A stretch of DNA of 64,000 bases from Moraxella oculi (GCF_023336735.1 NZ_JAMBAQ010000002.1:153285-217284); one strand, 5' to 3'; shown: positions 1-9,963, counted from the stretch's first letter. Notes: generated from the letters alone by a model not told the origin. A program made the numbers and translations.

Positions 1-98
1 TACCGCCACAGAACATGATGATGGTTATATTACCAAATTATCAAGCTTTCAACAAATAAAAAAGCCGACCTTTGCCGACTTTTATTGATCATGATGGG

Positions 99-1265
99 TT
101 AGAATAAATCAGACAGCCAATCAACAAAACTTTCCCAAAGGCGACTAAAAAAACCTGCCTGTTCAACATCAGCGGCAGCGACTATTGGCGTGCTGGCGAC
201 TTGCTTGCCATTAACCATCACAAGCATCTGACCTATTTCTTGACCTTGCTTGATGGGGGCGGTGATGTCATCATTCAAACGAATGACGGTGCTTGGTGTG
301 GTCTTCATGCCGTTATCGTTTAACACTTTTAAATCATGTTTGATGATCGCATCAATCTTCTTGGTCTGACCGAATTTGACTGGTGCCTGTGCAACTACCT
401 GACCTTTTGGTGCGATGACAGTATTGGTAAAGTTACTGTAACCATAACTGAGCAATTCACGCATCTGATCGGCTCGCTCTTTCATGCCTTTAGCACCCAT
501 CACGATGGCAATGAGGCGCAGATTGTTACGGTTTGATGATGCGGCAAGCAGATAGCCTGCTTGTGAGGTATGCCCTGTTTTTAGACCATCAACCGTAGGG
601 TCGGTGTAGAGTAGAGTGTTGCGATTTTGTTGGCGGATGTTGTTATATATGAATTCTTTTTCAGCGTAGATGGCGTAATACTGCTCGCTATTTTTGATGA
701 TGGCGCGTGCCAATATTGCAAGATCTTTGGCACTTGATAAATGTCCTTCTGCTGGCATGCCTGTGGCATTTTTAAAAGTGGTATTTGTCATGCCAAGTTT
801 TGCTGCTTCATCATTCATGATGTTGGCAAAAGCGGATTCAGAGCCAGACACATGCTCAGCAAAAGCGATGGAAGCGTCATTACCAGACTGAACGATGATG
901 CCACGCAAAATGTCAATCGCACGCGCATTCTCACCAAGAGGCACATACATACATGACTGTGTGCTAGAGCCACGACACCACGCAGTCTCACTCATCTTGA
1001 TCGGTGTGTCTTCACTCATCTCACCTGACAGCAGACGCTGTTCAAGAATGTAGCTGGTCATCATCTTGGTCAGTGAGGCAGGGGGTAGGGGTGTGTCGGC
1101 ATTCTTTTGTGCCAAAATCGTCCCTGTGTCATAATCCATTAAGATGTAGGCGGTGTTGTCCAATGTGGGTGCTGCTGGTGCGGCGTGGGCAACGAAACTG
1201 GTGGCTGATAGCGTCAGGCCTAAAGTCATTGCCAATAAAGAGCGTAGATTCATCATAAATATCAC
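99..1265 (-). CDS. dacC: D-alanyl-D-alanine carboxypeptidase (PBP5/6 type)
   Basis: Low-molecular-weight penicillin-binding protein that trims the terminal D-Ala from peptidoglycan pentapeptides in the periplasm. All three serine-acyltransferase motifs are visible: SxxK as SLTK (Ser64/Lys67), SGN near residue 127 and KTG near residue 229. An N-terminal signal peptide ends about residue 28 (VAHA). The C-terminal end (FFSRLWESFVDWLSDLF) is the amphipathic membrane-anchoring helix typical of PBP5/6. The 388-residue length is normal for the family. Translation may begin at the first Met or at Met5. It stands alone, with a hypothetical secreted protein upstream on the same strand. The paralogue (dacA or dacC) cannot be decided from sequence alone. 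Confidence 0.93.
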   Translation of the reverse strand: MIFMMNLRSLLAMTLGLTLSATSFVAHAAPAAPTLDNTAYILMDYDTGTILAQKNADTPLPPASLTKMMTSYILEQRLLSGEMSEDTPIKMSETAWCRGSSTQSCMYVPLGENARAIDILRGIIVQSGNDASIAFAEHVSGSESAFANIMNDEAAKLGMTNTTFKNATGMPAEGHLSSAKDLAILARAIIKNSEQYYAIYAEKEFIYNNIRQQNRNTLLYTDPTVDGLKTGHTSQAGYLLAASSNRNNLRLIAIVMGAKGMKERADQMRELLSYGYSNFTNTVIAPKGQVVAQAPVKFGQTKKIDAIIKHDLKVLNDNGMKTTPSTVIRLNDDITAPIKQGQEIGQMLVMVNGKQVASTPIVAAADVEQAGFFSRLWESFVDWLSDLF

Positions 1266-1434
1266 AATAACGGCATCGGATTAAAAGTTTTGGATTATAT
1301 CAAAGATTTTGCTTGCTTGAAATTGTTTTGGCGGATTTTACAGACATTTTTAACTCTGATACTAAAGCTTTTTTGTCAAATAAGGATAAGGCCAGTCAAT
1401 CTATGGCAGGGCAATGGTGCTTGTGATGCTGGCA

Positions 1435-1881
1435 TTAAAATTCCACTTCGGTAAATTGTAAGCATATCTTGCGATTTTGAGCAGGAGGGTAGGTTGCTGT
1501 CCATGCACGAATATTGTGTAAAGCAGAGCGATAGCTTCGTTGGTTGTATAAAGTGCGTAGAGTATCATTGGGATTGGCAGCGGTGGGCATAAAAGAACGC
1601 AACTGTTGCTGATAGGCATGTGTGAACTGGACGCGCTGATGGTTATTAAGCATGGGTGGGCAGATTTCAGACAGCACTTGCACCAAAGCAAGTTCGTACT
1701 GAGAAACGGTCAGCTCGGTACTTGAAGCCTTATGAAACTTGCCTTGCATATTAATAAATCTGGGGTTGGCATGACTGATGCCGATGGAGCAGATGAACAA
1801 AAGTAATGTGGCAAGCAGCTTCCGATGCAATAATAACAGTGAGACTAGAGTTGAGTTTTTGTGGATTAATGGTTTGTTCAT
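1435..1881 (-). CDS. Hypothetical secreted protein
   Basis: Unrecognised protein of about 148 residues. The chosen Met at 1881 puts a hydrophobic segment (LLATLLLFICSIGISHA) in signal-peptide position with a likely cleavage after SHA. A 7-residue upstream extension is possible. The mature part contains two or three cysteines and many Gln/Tyr residues, with no catalytic motif that I recognise. It is transcribed towards the carboxypeptidase gene with a gap of about 170 bp. The function is unknown; periplasmic location is inferred from the signal peptide only. Confidence 0.6.
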   Translation of the reverse strand: MNKPLIHKNSTLVSLLLLHRKLLATLLLFICSIGISHANPRFINMQGKFHKASSTELTVSQYELALVQVLSEICPPMLNNHQRVQFTHAYQQQLRSFMPTAANPNDTLRTLYNQRSYRSALHNIRAWTATYPPAQNRKICLQFTEVEF

Positions 1882-2288
1882 ATTAAGAACACGCAAAATC
1901 AAAACTGTGTATATAATAAATCTTTACAAATAAAAAGTCATACTAAAAGATGGGTCAATGTGTTGTTTTATTGTTGATTTTGGCGATGAGTCAGCAACAT
2001 GAGCGTAAATGATGTAAGGTGAGTTTTTTGACAGTTGTTGATTAAGTAATTGAAATTCATCAAAAAATTAAGTAATCTTGAATGTTCTTCGTCTGTCTAT
2101 ATTTTGCAATGATTAAGATGATGGCAATAATTGATGATGATCGTCTTGTTTGGCTGGTGATGTGTTGTGTTGATGGATAAAGAAATAGGCGACAAATTGC
2201 TAAAATTTGATTATAATGATGACATTTTTTGTGCAGTGTTTGGTATCAAAATGCCTGTACATTCCGCCTAATCACTGATGAGCCATTC
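1882..2288. other. Intergenic region between divergent genes
   Basis: About 400 bases without a convincing gene. It separates the leftward hypothetical secreted gene from the rightward ruvB and must hold both promoters. A TATAAT hexamer lies at 2212-2217, about 70 bases upstream of the preferred ruvB start, but no good -35 is at the expected spacing. Nothing else stands out. Confidence 0.4.
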
Positions 2289-3275
2289 ATGAGTCATAAT
2301 CGCCTAATTGATCCCATTCCAAAAAAAGAAGATGCACTGGACCGTGCCATTCGCCCAGCGACTTTATCTGACTATATTGGTCAGCCCAAAGTGCGTGAAC
2401 AAATGGAAGTGTTCATCACAGCAGCCCGTCAGCGTAACGAAGCACTTGACCACACACTCATTTTTGGACCGCCGGGTCTGGGCAAGACGACTTTGGCGAA
2501 CATCATTGCTCGTGAGATGGGGGGTAACCTACGCTCTACCAGTGGCCCAGTGCTGGAAAGGGCAGGGGATTTGGCAGCGATGCTCACCAATTTAGAAGAG
2601 GGCGATGTGTTGTTCATTGATGAGATCCATAGATTAAGCCCTGTCATCGAAGAGATCTTATACCCTGCGATGGAAGATTATCAGCTTGACATCATGATTG
2701 GTGAGGGACCTGCTGCACGCTCCATCAAGCTGGATCTGCCGCCTTTTACTTTGGTGGCTGCGACGACCAGAGCTGGGCTGCTGACCGCACCTTTGCGTGA
2801 TCGATTTGGTATTGTGCAGCGACTGGAATTTTATAGTGTTGTTGATTTGACCATCATTGTTGAGCGAGCTGCACGCTTGATGGGCATAGTCATGGATAAG
2901 GGTGGTGCGACAGAAGTGGCAAGGCGTTCTCGTGGCACGCCACGCATCGCCAACCGCCTATTGCGTCGTGTGCGAGATTATGCCGAGGTTAAAGGAGATG
3001 GTGTGGTTACCAAAGACATGGCAAGCTTGGCACTTGATATGCTGTCTGTGGACAAGCAGGGACTGGATCATTTGGATCGGCGTTATCTTTTGATGCTGGC
3101 TCAAAGGTTTGATGGTCGCCCTGCAGGTGTTGAGGCAATCGCTGCTGCGATGGCGGAAGATCGTGGCACGCTTGAAGATGTCATTGAGCCTTATTTGATC
3201 CAACAAGGTTATATCCAGCGCACCCCAAAGGGACGCATTTTATTGGATAAAGCATTTGGGCTTGATTTGTCATGA
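2289..3275 (+). CDS. ruvB: Holliday junction branch migration ATPase RuvB
   Basis: Motor subunit of the RuvABC resolvasome; it hydrolyses ATP to drive branch migration during recombinational repair. Visible are the AAA+ Walker A (GPPGLGKTT, about residues 60-68), Walker B with DEIH (LFIDEIHRL), sensor motifs (AATTRAG) and the C-terminal winged-helix region ([10 protein letters not shown]). The start at 2289 (MSHNRLIDP) gives 328 residues, the usual length; the open frame extends 20 codons upstream, but that stretch is not RuvB-like. ruvA and ruvC are not adjacent, unlike in enterobacteria. Confidence 0.96.
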   Translation: MSHNRLIDPIPKKEDALDRAIRPATLSDYIGQPKVREQMEVFITAARQRNEALDHTLIFGPPGLGKTTLANIIAREMGGNLRSTSGPVLERAGDLAAMLTNLEEGDVLFIDEIHRLSPVIEEILYPAMEDYQLDIMIGEGPAARSIKLDLPPFTLVAATTRAGLLTAPLRDRFGIVQRLEFYSVVDLTIIVERAARLMGIVMDKGGATEVARRSRGTPRIANRLLRRVRDYAEVKGDGVVTKDMASLALDMLSVDKQGLDHLDRRYLLMLAQRFDGRPAGVEAIAAAMAEDRGTLEDVIEPYLIQQGYIQRTPKGRILLDKAFGLDLS

Positions 3276-3406
3276 GCATGTCGGTTTTGGCGTGCTTGAT
3301 TAGGACGGATTTGGCGGATGTTGAGCGTGGATAGTATTGATTGAGCGTTTTGGTTATTGATGATGTTAATCAGTGATGGAATGCTAACTATAACAACTAA
3401 CTAAGA

Positions 3407-4660
3407 TTGAGTGATGTGATGATTCATCAAATGTGTCAAAAAGGATTGCTGGTGTTGATGGCTGGATTTGTCATGAGTGCATCAGCATCGGATATTGAGC
3501 AAGATTTGGACAATGGCTTGACAAAAATGCCCACGGCGGCAGATGTGGTGCATGACCAAGACTTGACAATCAAAACCATTGCAGAGGGCAAGGCGATGTT
3601 TGATGACTGTGCCTTGATCACAGGTGATGCAGCTCGTCTGATCTGCTTTGATGCGATTGCAAAAGGCAGAATCCCAATCGCCTTGCATCAAAAGCAGCCA
3701 ATTGCTTTAGGCGAGACCATCAAAAGCATTAAGGGTAATCGCCAAGTGGTATTTGCCAATGACAATCCTAATACCAATGTCAATGATGTGCGATATAAAG
3801 CAGATGGTCTTGGGGCTAGGCGCAACATTGAACGCTACACGCCATTATCAATCAGCTATGATCTTGATCGCAATAGTGAGCAGGGCTTGTGGCGTGCTCG
3901 CCCCCACAACCCTGTGTACATTTTGCCCATGTACTTTCAAGATAAACCAAACCGCCACCCAAGTACGCCCACGCAAGCAGTCAAGGATTATACGACCAAT
4001 CAGCAGCGCGCCTCTGAACTAAAATTCCAAGTATCTTTAAAGTCAAAAGTGATGGATGATGTGTTTGACACAAATGCCGATCTTTGGTTTGGCTATACGC
4101 ATGTTGCCCATTGGCAGGTTTATAATGAGGATAACTCCCGCCCATTTCGGGCGCATGATTATGAGCCTGAAATGTTCTTAACACAGCCTGTCTTGGCTGA
4201 CTTACCCTTGGGTGGTCGCCTAAGAATGCTCGGTGCTGGCGTGGTGCATCATTCTAATGGCGAAGACAATCCGCTGTCTCGCTCGTGGAATCGTGCGTAC
4301 ATGATGGCTGGCATGGAGTGGGGGAATCTGACGGTCATGCCAAGATTATGGATGAGAATCCTAAAAGAAGGCGACCGCTCAAAACCAAATGACAACCCAG
4401 ACATACTTAACTATTATGGCTATGGGGATGTTAAATTTCTATACCAACTGCAAAACAATAAAAAAATCTCAGGTTTGGTGCGCTATAATCCAAAAACAGG
4501 TAAGGGTGCCTTGCATTTGGACTATGTGCATCCCTTGGGTAAAGGCATCAGTGGCTATGTGCAACTGTTCCAAGGTTATGGGCAGTCAATCATTGACTAT
4601 AATCATGAAGCCACCTCTATTGGAGTGGGTGTGATGCTTAATGATTGGATGGGATTATAA
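3407..4660 (+). CDS. pldA: Outer-membrane phospholipase A (OMPLA)
   Basis: Calcium-dependent outer-membrane phospholipase A1/A2 that degrades mislocalised phospholipids. The catalytic signature is clear: HHSNGEDNPLSRSWNR carries the active-site His and Ser (HxS) and the conserved Asn/Arg of the OMPLA family. A signal peptide (LLVLMAGFVMSASA) precedes about 150 residues of N-terminal extension, then the barrel, ending in aromatic/hydrophobic residues. The 417-residue length exceeds E. coli OMPLA (289), as is common in Moraxellaceae and Neisseriaceae. The listed start is TTG; an ATG four codons downstream (3419) is equally likely. The 3' end overlaps the comF start by 20 bases. Confidence 0.92.
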   Translation: MSDVMIHQMCQKGLLVLMAGFVMSASASDIEQDLDNGLTKMPTAADVVHDQDLTIKTIAEGKAMFDDCALITGDAARLICFDAIAKGRIPIALHQKQPIALGETIKSIKGNRQVVFANDNPNTNVNDVRYKADGLGARRNIERYTPLSISYDLDRNSEQGLWRARPHNPVYILPMYFQDKPNRHPSTPTQAVKDYTTNQQRASELKFQVSLKSKVMDDVFDTNADLWFGYTHVAHWQVYNEDNSRPFRAHDYEPEMFLTQPVLADLPLGGRLRMLGAGVVHHSNGEDNPLSRSWNRAYMMAGMEWGNLTVMPRLWMRILKEGDRSKPNDNPDILNYYGYGDVKFLYQLQNNKKISGLVRYNPKTGKGALHLDYVHPLGKGISGYVQLFQGYGQSIIDYNHEATSIGVGVMLNDWMGL

Positions 4661-5426
4661 CAACATGTTTCATCACCGCAGGCGTATCAGTCTAGTGCGT
4701 CTGCCACCTTATGTTTTTGCAAGATGGATACAAAAAATTCATGGGCTGTGTGTGCTTTGTCGTGAGCCTAAGTCATTTAGGCAGGATTCATCAGTGCTGT
4801 GTGATGCGTGTCATGCGATCATGTCTTTAAGATTGCCACCCATCAACTTGCCAATTTTGCAGACAGCCAAACATTCAACGCAAACTCGCCACTTTCCTTT
4901 ATATGCTGCCACTTTTTATCAATACCCTATCAATCAAGCTATGACGCACTTTAAGGATAAAGAGCATTTGCCATCACTCATGATACTAAGCCATGCCATT
5001 CATCAGTTGCCAAGACCCATTGGTGCTGATGCCAGCAATACCGTTATTATTCCCATGCCCACCACCGACAAAAGACTGGTTAAGCGTGGTTTTGACCCTG
5101 TGATGGTGCTTGCTAAAATTTTGGCACATCATTGGCAGCTGCCTCTATGGCGAGGGCTTCATCGCATTGACGATGGTGAGCATCAACGCAAGCTTGACCG
5201 TAAAGAACGACGGGATAACATGCGTGGTGCTTTTGCTTTAATTGACACACTTCCTGCCAAAAAGGTGATTTTATTTGATGATGTGGCAACCACAGGCGCA
5301 ACCTTACAATCAGCAGCAGGTACCATCATTGAGCATGCGCCCAAATCGTCATTGTTGGCGGTATGTGTGGCACATGGGTCGCAGGAGTTTTCTTGGCTGG
5401 GTCATTTGAATGAGGGCGTCGCATGA
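4641..5426 (+). CDS. comF: ComF family phosphoribosyltransferase-like protein
   Basis: ComF-type protein linked to natural transformation. Two Cys pairs near the N-terminus (CVLCREP and CDACH) form the expected zinc-binding domain. The C-terminal half carries the phosphoribosyltransferase PRPP-binding loop (ILFDDVATTGAT). The 261-residue length is slightly long; an alternative ATG at 4665 would remove the overlap with pldA. The stop overlaps the pilV start (ATGA), so translation is probably coupled. Adjacency to type IV pilus minor pilins fits a role in DNA uptake. The biochemical activity of ComF is not settled even in model species. Confidence 0.88.
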   Translation: MIGWDYNNMFHHRRRISLVRLPPYVFARWIQKIHGLCVLCREPKSFRQDSSVLCDACHAIMSLRLPPINLPILQTAKHSTQTRHFPLYAATFYQYPINQAMTHFKDKEHLPSLMILSHAIHQLPRPIGADASNTVIIPMPTTDKRLVKRGFDPVMVLAKILAHHWQLPLWRGLHRIDDGEHQRKLDRKERRDNMRGAFALIDTLPAKKVILFDDVATTGATLQSAAGTIIEHAPKSSLLAVCVAHGSQEFSWLGHLNEGVA

Positions 5427-5953
5427 GATTGGCATATCATCAGGGGTTTGGTTTGATTGAGTCGCTGGTGGCTTTATTATTGGTTTCTATGGCGGTTTTG
5501 GGTTTTTTGATGGTGCAGTTCAAGGCAATCCATGCCACCAAAGATGCTGCCATGCGTACGGTAGCGATTACTACGATGACGATTCAGGCGGAGGTGTTTA
5601 GAGATGTTGATGATGTTACCAGACGCAGTTATGCCAATATGTTTGGACGAATGAATCAATCAACAGGCACGAGCATGCAGATGCTTGATGAATATCGCCA
5701 TGCCATCAATGGCATTCATACTGCGTGTGATCGGACTCAATGTCATGAGAATGAAGCGGCTTGGCATCGTGCCATCGCCAATGCTAAGCTGGCGGTTCAA
5801 GAAGGTGTTCGCTTAAATGTTGTCTTTCATGATGGAACACACCGCCTTATTGCTGCATGGGGAGACACGCCAGCTACGCAAAGTGAAGACGGTTGCCTTT
5901 CTTTAAATGGTGTCATCAATCAGGGTGCACGCTGCATGACGATGGTGTATTAG
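5423..5953 (+). CDS. pilV: Type IV pilus minor pilin, PilV-like
   Basis: Minor pilin predicted to prime or join the pilus tip complex. The N-terminus has a short basic leader followed by GFGLIESLVALLLVSMAVLG, a class III prepilin signal: PilD would cut after Gly and Glu5 is present. Methylation of the new Phe1 is expected. The rest is a periplasmic globular domain with four cysteines (CDRTQC and two near the C-terminus). Its 176 residues match PilV/FimT-size minor pilins. The start overlaps the comF stop, and the stop TAG overlaps the pilW GTG codon. Confidence 0.85.
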   Translation: MRLAYHQGFGLIESLVALLLVSMAVLGFLMVQFKAIHATKDAAMRTVAITTMTIQAEVFRDVDDVTRRSYANMFGRMNQSTGTSMQMLDEYRHAINGIHTACDRTQCHENEAAWHRAIANAKLAVQEGVRLNVVFHDGTHRLIAAWGDTPATQSEDGCLSLNGVINQGARCMTMVY

Positions 5954-6951
5954 TGAGAATGCCAAACTCATCAATAATTCGGCATTCGCATGGATTTGGC
6001 TTGATGGAAATGGTCATGGCATTGCTTGTTGGTACATTGGTTGTATTGATGGCGATGCAGATATCTGTATTGAGTGTGCGTGGTGCATTAAGTCAAGAAA
6101 GAGTGGCTGATGATATCAGTAGGCAGCTTTTTGCCACAGATGGACTGATGCCAAATCTGCGACTGGCTGGGCTTGGTATTGATGAGTCGGTGCTTTCTTA
6201 TCCTGCACCAAAAGGCATACTCATTCACAATCATCAGCTCCAAAGACAGAGTAACGGCGTCAATCTGTCTCATCAGCTAACCACCACCGCACGCATTAAA
6301 AACGGTCATACGGATTTGCCTTCTGATCAATTAACCATCATATATCGTGCACCCCAAGACATGCGTAACTGTGAAGGTGAGATGGTGCTTGGTCCTCGCC
6401 GTGCCAGACTCAAAACAGGTGAGATGGGCTGGGTTGATGGGCAAGTAGTGATTGAGCGATATTTTGTACAACATACTGATGGTGTGATGAGTCTGCGGTG
6501 TGATGCGGCCAAATTCATCACCGAAGACATCAGGCGTGATGCCACAAGAGATCGAAAGTTTTCGCAAGGCGGAGCTAGTTTTATCAATGCCATCATTGAT
6601 GAACAAGCCAAACACACAAAAAAATCTCATGTGATTTACGGTCTTGGCGGACGCAATGGTGGTCAGGTCATGGCTTATCATGTTGATGGCATGTGGGTAA
6701 GATTGGGTGTGAAAACACCTGATGGCATCAAACTGATGATGATTAGTGAGTATGATGCCAATTCATCACTACCCATCGTATCGCTTGATGTTGTGTGGCT
6801 GAGTCATTCGCCAATGATTTTGCCTGCTGATGAATCTGATGCGAGAAGCTTTCAAGTGTTTGATCGTGTGGTTCATTTGACTCATCATGCAGGCAGCCAT
6901 GACAGACGCTTGCATCAAATGAGTATTGATTTGCGTAATGCTTTATTGTGA
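5953..6951 (+). CDS. pilW: Type IV pilus minor pilin, PilW-like
   Basis: PilW-type minor pilin. The prepilin signal HGFGLMEMVMALLVGTLVV has the processing Gly, Phe1 and Glu5. The start is either GTG at 5953, overlapping the pilV stop, or ATG at 5959; both give a short leader. At about 330 residues it has the size of PilW proteins, larger than the other minor pilins. A Cys pair (CEGEM and LRCDA) may form the C-terminal disulphide. It sits second in a pilV-W-X-Y1 order seen in Pseudomonas and Acinetobacter. Confidence 0.85.
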   Translation: MRMPNSSIIRHSHGFGLMEMVMALLVGTLVVLMAMQISVLSVRGALSQERVADDISRQLFATDGLMPNLRLAGLGIDESVLSYPAPKGILIHNHQLQRQSNGVNLSHQLTTTARIKNGHTDLPSDQLTIIYRAPQDMRNCEGEMVLGPRRARLKTGEMGWVDGQVVIERYFVQHTDGVMSLRCDAAKFITEDIRRDATRDRKFSQGGASFINAIIDEQAKHTKKSHVIYGLGGRNGGQVMAYHVDGMWVRLGVKTPDGIKLMMISEYDANSSLPIVSLDVVWLSHSPMILPADESDARSFQVFDRVVHLTHHAGSHDRRLHQMSIDLRNALL

Positions 6952-6971
6952 ATGAGTGATGGGTAGCTTAG

Positions 6972-7628
6972 ATGAATGTGCAGCGTGGTTATGTGTTGAT
7001 GATGGTGATGTTGGTGATTTTAATCATCACAAGCTTATCGGCACTTGCGATTCGTCAAAGCCTGACCGATGGACGGCTTGCATTTGTTACAGGTAAGATG
7101 AATGTGCTATTTGTCATGGCGGATCGCCCACTTGTCCAGTTGAACCACCCATCTGTCCGTCAGTCGATTGTCGCCAATGATGGCATATTGCCCAAGTTGG
7201 TGCAGCATCATCAAAGGCTTATATATCAAGATGTGGCGGTTGATGAGGGTGTAAAGACCCAGCAGACCATCGGTGTGATGTGCTATGATTTGGCACAAGG
7301 ATTTGCAAATTTTCATCAAAGTAAACTGAAGCTGCCTCCATTGGGCGTTCGCTGTGCAGAAGATCAAGTATGGCTTTGGTGGGTGCTTGATGAACCGTTC
7401 TATTCGCATGATTTGTCATACATGCCATCTGGGGTGAGTGTCGATGATGTTTTGGGCGATGACATGGTGCAGGAGGTTGCTCCTTTGCATTTGACTGTCT
7501 ATGCCTTGGCGGTTGTTGGTATGAATAAAGAACCATGTGATTTCCACCCTTTACAAATCAAGGCATGTTTGGAAGATGATGGCATTTCTCATCAAATGTT
7601 GGCTCAGGAGTATGAGTATGTCCATTGA
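6972..7628 (+). CDS. pilX: Type IV pilus assembly protein, PilX-like
   Basis: PilX-type minor pilin. The N-terminus (MNVQRGYVLMMVMLVILIITSLSALA) has the Gly cleavage site, here followed by Tyr rather than Phe, then the long hydrophobic helix. PilX/GspK-type members often lack Glu5, and here residue 5 is Met, consistent with that class. It has 218 residues with cysteines near the C-terminus. It begins 20 bp after pilW, and its 3' end overlaps the preferred pilY1 start by 17 bases. The assignment relies on position as much as on sequence. Confidence 0.8.
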   Translation: MNVQRGYVLMMVMLVILIITSLSALAIRQSLTDGRLAFVTGKMNVLFVMADRPLVQLNHPSVRQSIVANDGILPKLVQHHQRLIYQDVAVDEGVKTQQTIGVMCYDLAQGFANFHQSKLKLPPLGVRCAEDQVWLWWVLDEPFYSHDLSYMPSGVSVDDVLGDDMVQEVAPLHLTVYALAVVGMNKEPCDFHPLQIKACLEDDGISHQMLAQEYEYVH

Positions 7629-9630
7629 TCTTTGTCTTAGAAGTATGTTATTTTTGGCATTAATGAAAGTTTTGTTATGTGCCATGCCAGCTGTTGCCAT
7701 GCAATACGGTTCAGGTCTCTTGCAGATTCATTCATCATCATGCCCCACCGATACCCTCATCATCACTGGTATTCATGCCGCATCAAATCATGCCCATCTA
7801 AGCTTGGCATATCATGATGGTCGAGACTGGAGAGGTGGGCTGCTAAAATACCCAATCTCAAACGCAATTGTGATGGGGGCGGACGGCGGTGCACTACACA
7901 ACTCTCATCAAGCCTTGCGTCCAGATGTGTGGGCAGTCGATGACACGCTAAGACATTTTGGGACGCAGGGTCAATCAGACCCAAACGATCATCATATTTG
8001 GCTTTTAAAAGACAAATATGATGATCACGATGGTCGTTTGGTTAAGCTGGTGGCTGGCGATGAGCATGTTGTTAAGAGGCTGTTAAATTACTCTGAAAAT
8101 GAACTGAATAACATTGCCGAAATGATCCAAGACCACACCATTGGTGCGGTGATGTATCCATCTGATGACGATGCCAAAACTGGTCTGTTACTCTATGCAG
8201 ATCATAAGGGTGTCTTGCGCGTGATTGATGATGCGGGGCGACAAAAGATGGCATACTTGCCAAAAAATGTATTGGGTAAGCCGTACGGTATTGATGCCAT
8301 ATGGCGACTGCATCGTGTCCGTGTGTATGATGAACAAGGTTGGGTGGAGAGGCTGATTGGCATTGGTGGTTTTGGGCGTAGTGCCTATGGTCTGATGGCA
8401 ATTGATTTGACAGACATCAGTCATCCTAGAGTGTTGTATCATTTGAATACTGATGAGTTACCACGCCTTTCCCATATTCATGCACCCGTTAGCATGGGAT
8501 ATCTTTGGCAAGATGGCAGACGAGTGGCGACATTTGTTTTTGGTGGTGGGATTGATGAATGTTATCAGGGTAATACTCATTGCCATAAATCTGTTGCACA
8601 AGGATCGGCGGTTTATGTCATTGATGCCCTAACAGGCAAGTTGCTGCACGAATGGCATGATGACATGTCAAATACCTATATGAAACATGGCTTTGCATCG
8701 CAGATGACGCTTGTTGACCGTCAAGGTGATGGGGTGTTTGAACACATCTATGCTGCTGACTTGGGCGGTCAGATTTTTCGTTTGAATGTGAATGATGGCG
8801 ATGCCGTGCGTGTATTTTCTGCCAATGATGATGAATCATTGGCCAATGATTTGTTTGGTATTCATCATCAGCGTTTCTATCAAAAGCCCATCATTACTTT
8901 GTATGATTCCCATCGCCACCCAAGACCTTTTGGTCGTCATCGCCGATTTGCACTCATCAGCATTGCATCATCAGATCAATTACCTATGATGACTGGTAAA
9001 GTCAATCGTGTTTATGGTATTTTTGATGATGGTTTGATTGATTTGAATGACCATCCGACCATTTTTATCGACGAGTTGGTTGAGATTGATGATCAGGTTC
9101 ATACGCCCATTGAATGGCTTGGTAAAGTAGCACAGAGTAAAGGCTGGACGCGGGCACTTAATATTGGCGGTGATACGAATGTTACTTTGATGAATGATGG
9201 CGTGATCATTCCAAGCATGACCAAGTCGTCTCGTCTTGGAGCAACGGCCTTTTACCATCTAAATCCAGTAAAAATAGCAGATTGTCTGCATGAAATGGTG
9301 GTTGAGCCACAGGCATTTTGCTTGCCATTTGGAGTGTGTGCATCTCATCGCAAACAAAAGGCTGTAGGCAATACCTGGCATGACGCAACTGGCACAGCCA
9401 TGATTCAAGGTAACTGGCCAACAAGCATGGTCAAATCGAATGATGGCGAGTCTTTGACTTGGCGGATTTTGATGCCAAATAAGAAGGTTGCTGATGAATC
9501 TGGCATTAAAATGCTTGACGACATGCAAGATGATGAACACATCAAGGATATTGCCTCATCAGTATCATCACCATTTGAGCGTACTGTGCGTTTTTTAAGG
9601 TGGTATGATGTACGCAGCACCAAAGATTGA
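7612..9630 (+). CDS. pilY1: PilY1/PilC-like pilus tip adhesin, short form
   Basis: Likely tip-associated type IV pilus protein. The C-terminal two thirds resemble the PilY1 beta-propeller: GGGIDECYQGN, and VDRQGDGVFEHIYAADLGG with the Asp-rich calcium-site and DLGGQIFRL motifs typical of PilY1/PilC. The start at 7612 is supported by an AGGAG ribosome-binding site directly upstream and by a signal peptide ending at PAVAM. From there it is 673 residues, clearly shorter than PilY1 or PilC proteins of about 1,000-1,200. It lacks a recognisable N-terminal von Willebrand A domain. It is the last gene of the pilVWXY1 run. Confidence 0.8.
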   Translation: MSMSIDLCLRSMLFLALMKVLLCAMPAVAMQYGSGLLQIHSSSCPTDTLIITGIHAASNHAHLSLAYHDGRDWRGGLLKYPISNAIVMGADGGALHNSHQALRPDVWAVDDTLRHFGTQGQSDPNDHHIWLLKDKYDDHDGRLVKLVAGDEHVVKRLLNYSENELNNIAEMIQDHTIGAVMYPSDDDAKTGLLLYADHKGVLRVIDDAGRQKMAYLPKNVLGKPYGIDAIWRLHRVRVYDEQGWVERLIGIGGFGRSAYGLMAIDLTDISHPRVLYHLNTDELPRLSHIHAPVSMGYLWQDGRRVATFVFGGGIDECYQGNTHCHKSVAQGSAVYVIDALTGKLLHEWHDDMSNTYMKHGFASQMTLVDRQGDGVFEHIYAADLGGQIFRLNVNDGDAVRVFSANDDESLANDLFGIHHQRFYQKPIITLYDSHRHPRPFGRHRRFALISIASSDQLPMMTGKVNRVYGIFDDGLIDLNDHPTIFIDELVEIDDQVHTPIEWLGKVAQSKGWTRALNIGGDTNVTLMNDGVIIPSMTKSSRLGATAFYHLNPVKIADCLHEMVVEPQAFCLPFGVCASHRKQKAVGNTWHDATGTAMIQGNWPTSMVKSNDGESLTWRILMPNKKVADESGIKMLDDMQDDEHIKDIASSVSSPFERTVRFLRWYDVRSTKD

Positions 9631-9963
9631 TGGTGGCTTGACCGATAAGTTCAAAGAAAGATTTTATAACACAACAAATTATGCTACAATAGCCGCCCTA
9701 TGATTGGGAGACATGGATTCATCTCATATGACTTCCGAATTTATGCAAGGTTTTGTATTTTTTGTGTAAATTTTTTGACTTGTGTTTCTAAGATTATCAT
9801 ACTTGTGATGATAATTCACACAAAGGCATACAAAACATACAAAAACCCAGCTAGACAAAACGGCTAAAATCGTTTTAAATACACTCAACGAGCACGCATA
9901 AAGATCAATGATTCTTGGTCAACATATGTCTTGTGAGTAACATTGTTTAATTTGGAGAAAATC
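9631..9963. promoter_or_regulatory. Long upstream region of the outer-membrane protein gene
   Basis: About 330 bases without a supported gene. An extended -10 (TGCTACAAT, 9682-9690) is the best promoter candidate and would give a leader of about 270 nt. The leader contains two small inverted repeats, at about 9793-9813 (ATTATCAT/ATGATAAT) and 9856-9875 (AAAACG/CGTTTT). Ribosome binding is by GGAGA just before ATG at 9964. A regulated 5' leader is possible but unproven. Confidence 0.35.

Noticed and set aside
60..96. Possible terminator for the first gene (repeated GCCGAC)
   Set aside because: The GCCGAC units are direct, not inverted, so they do not form a convincing hairpin.
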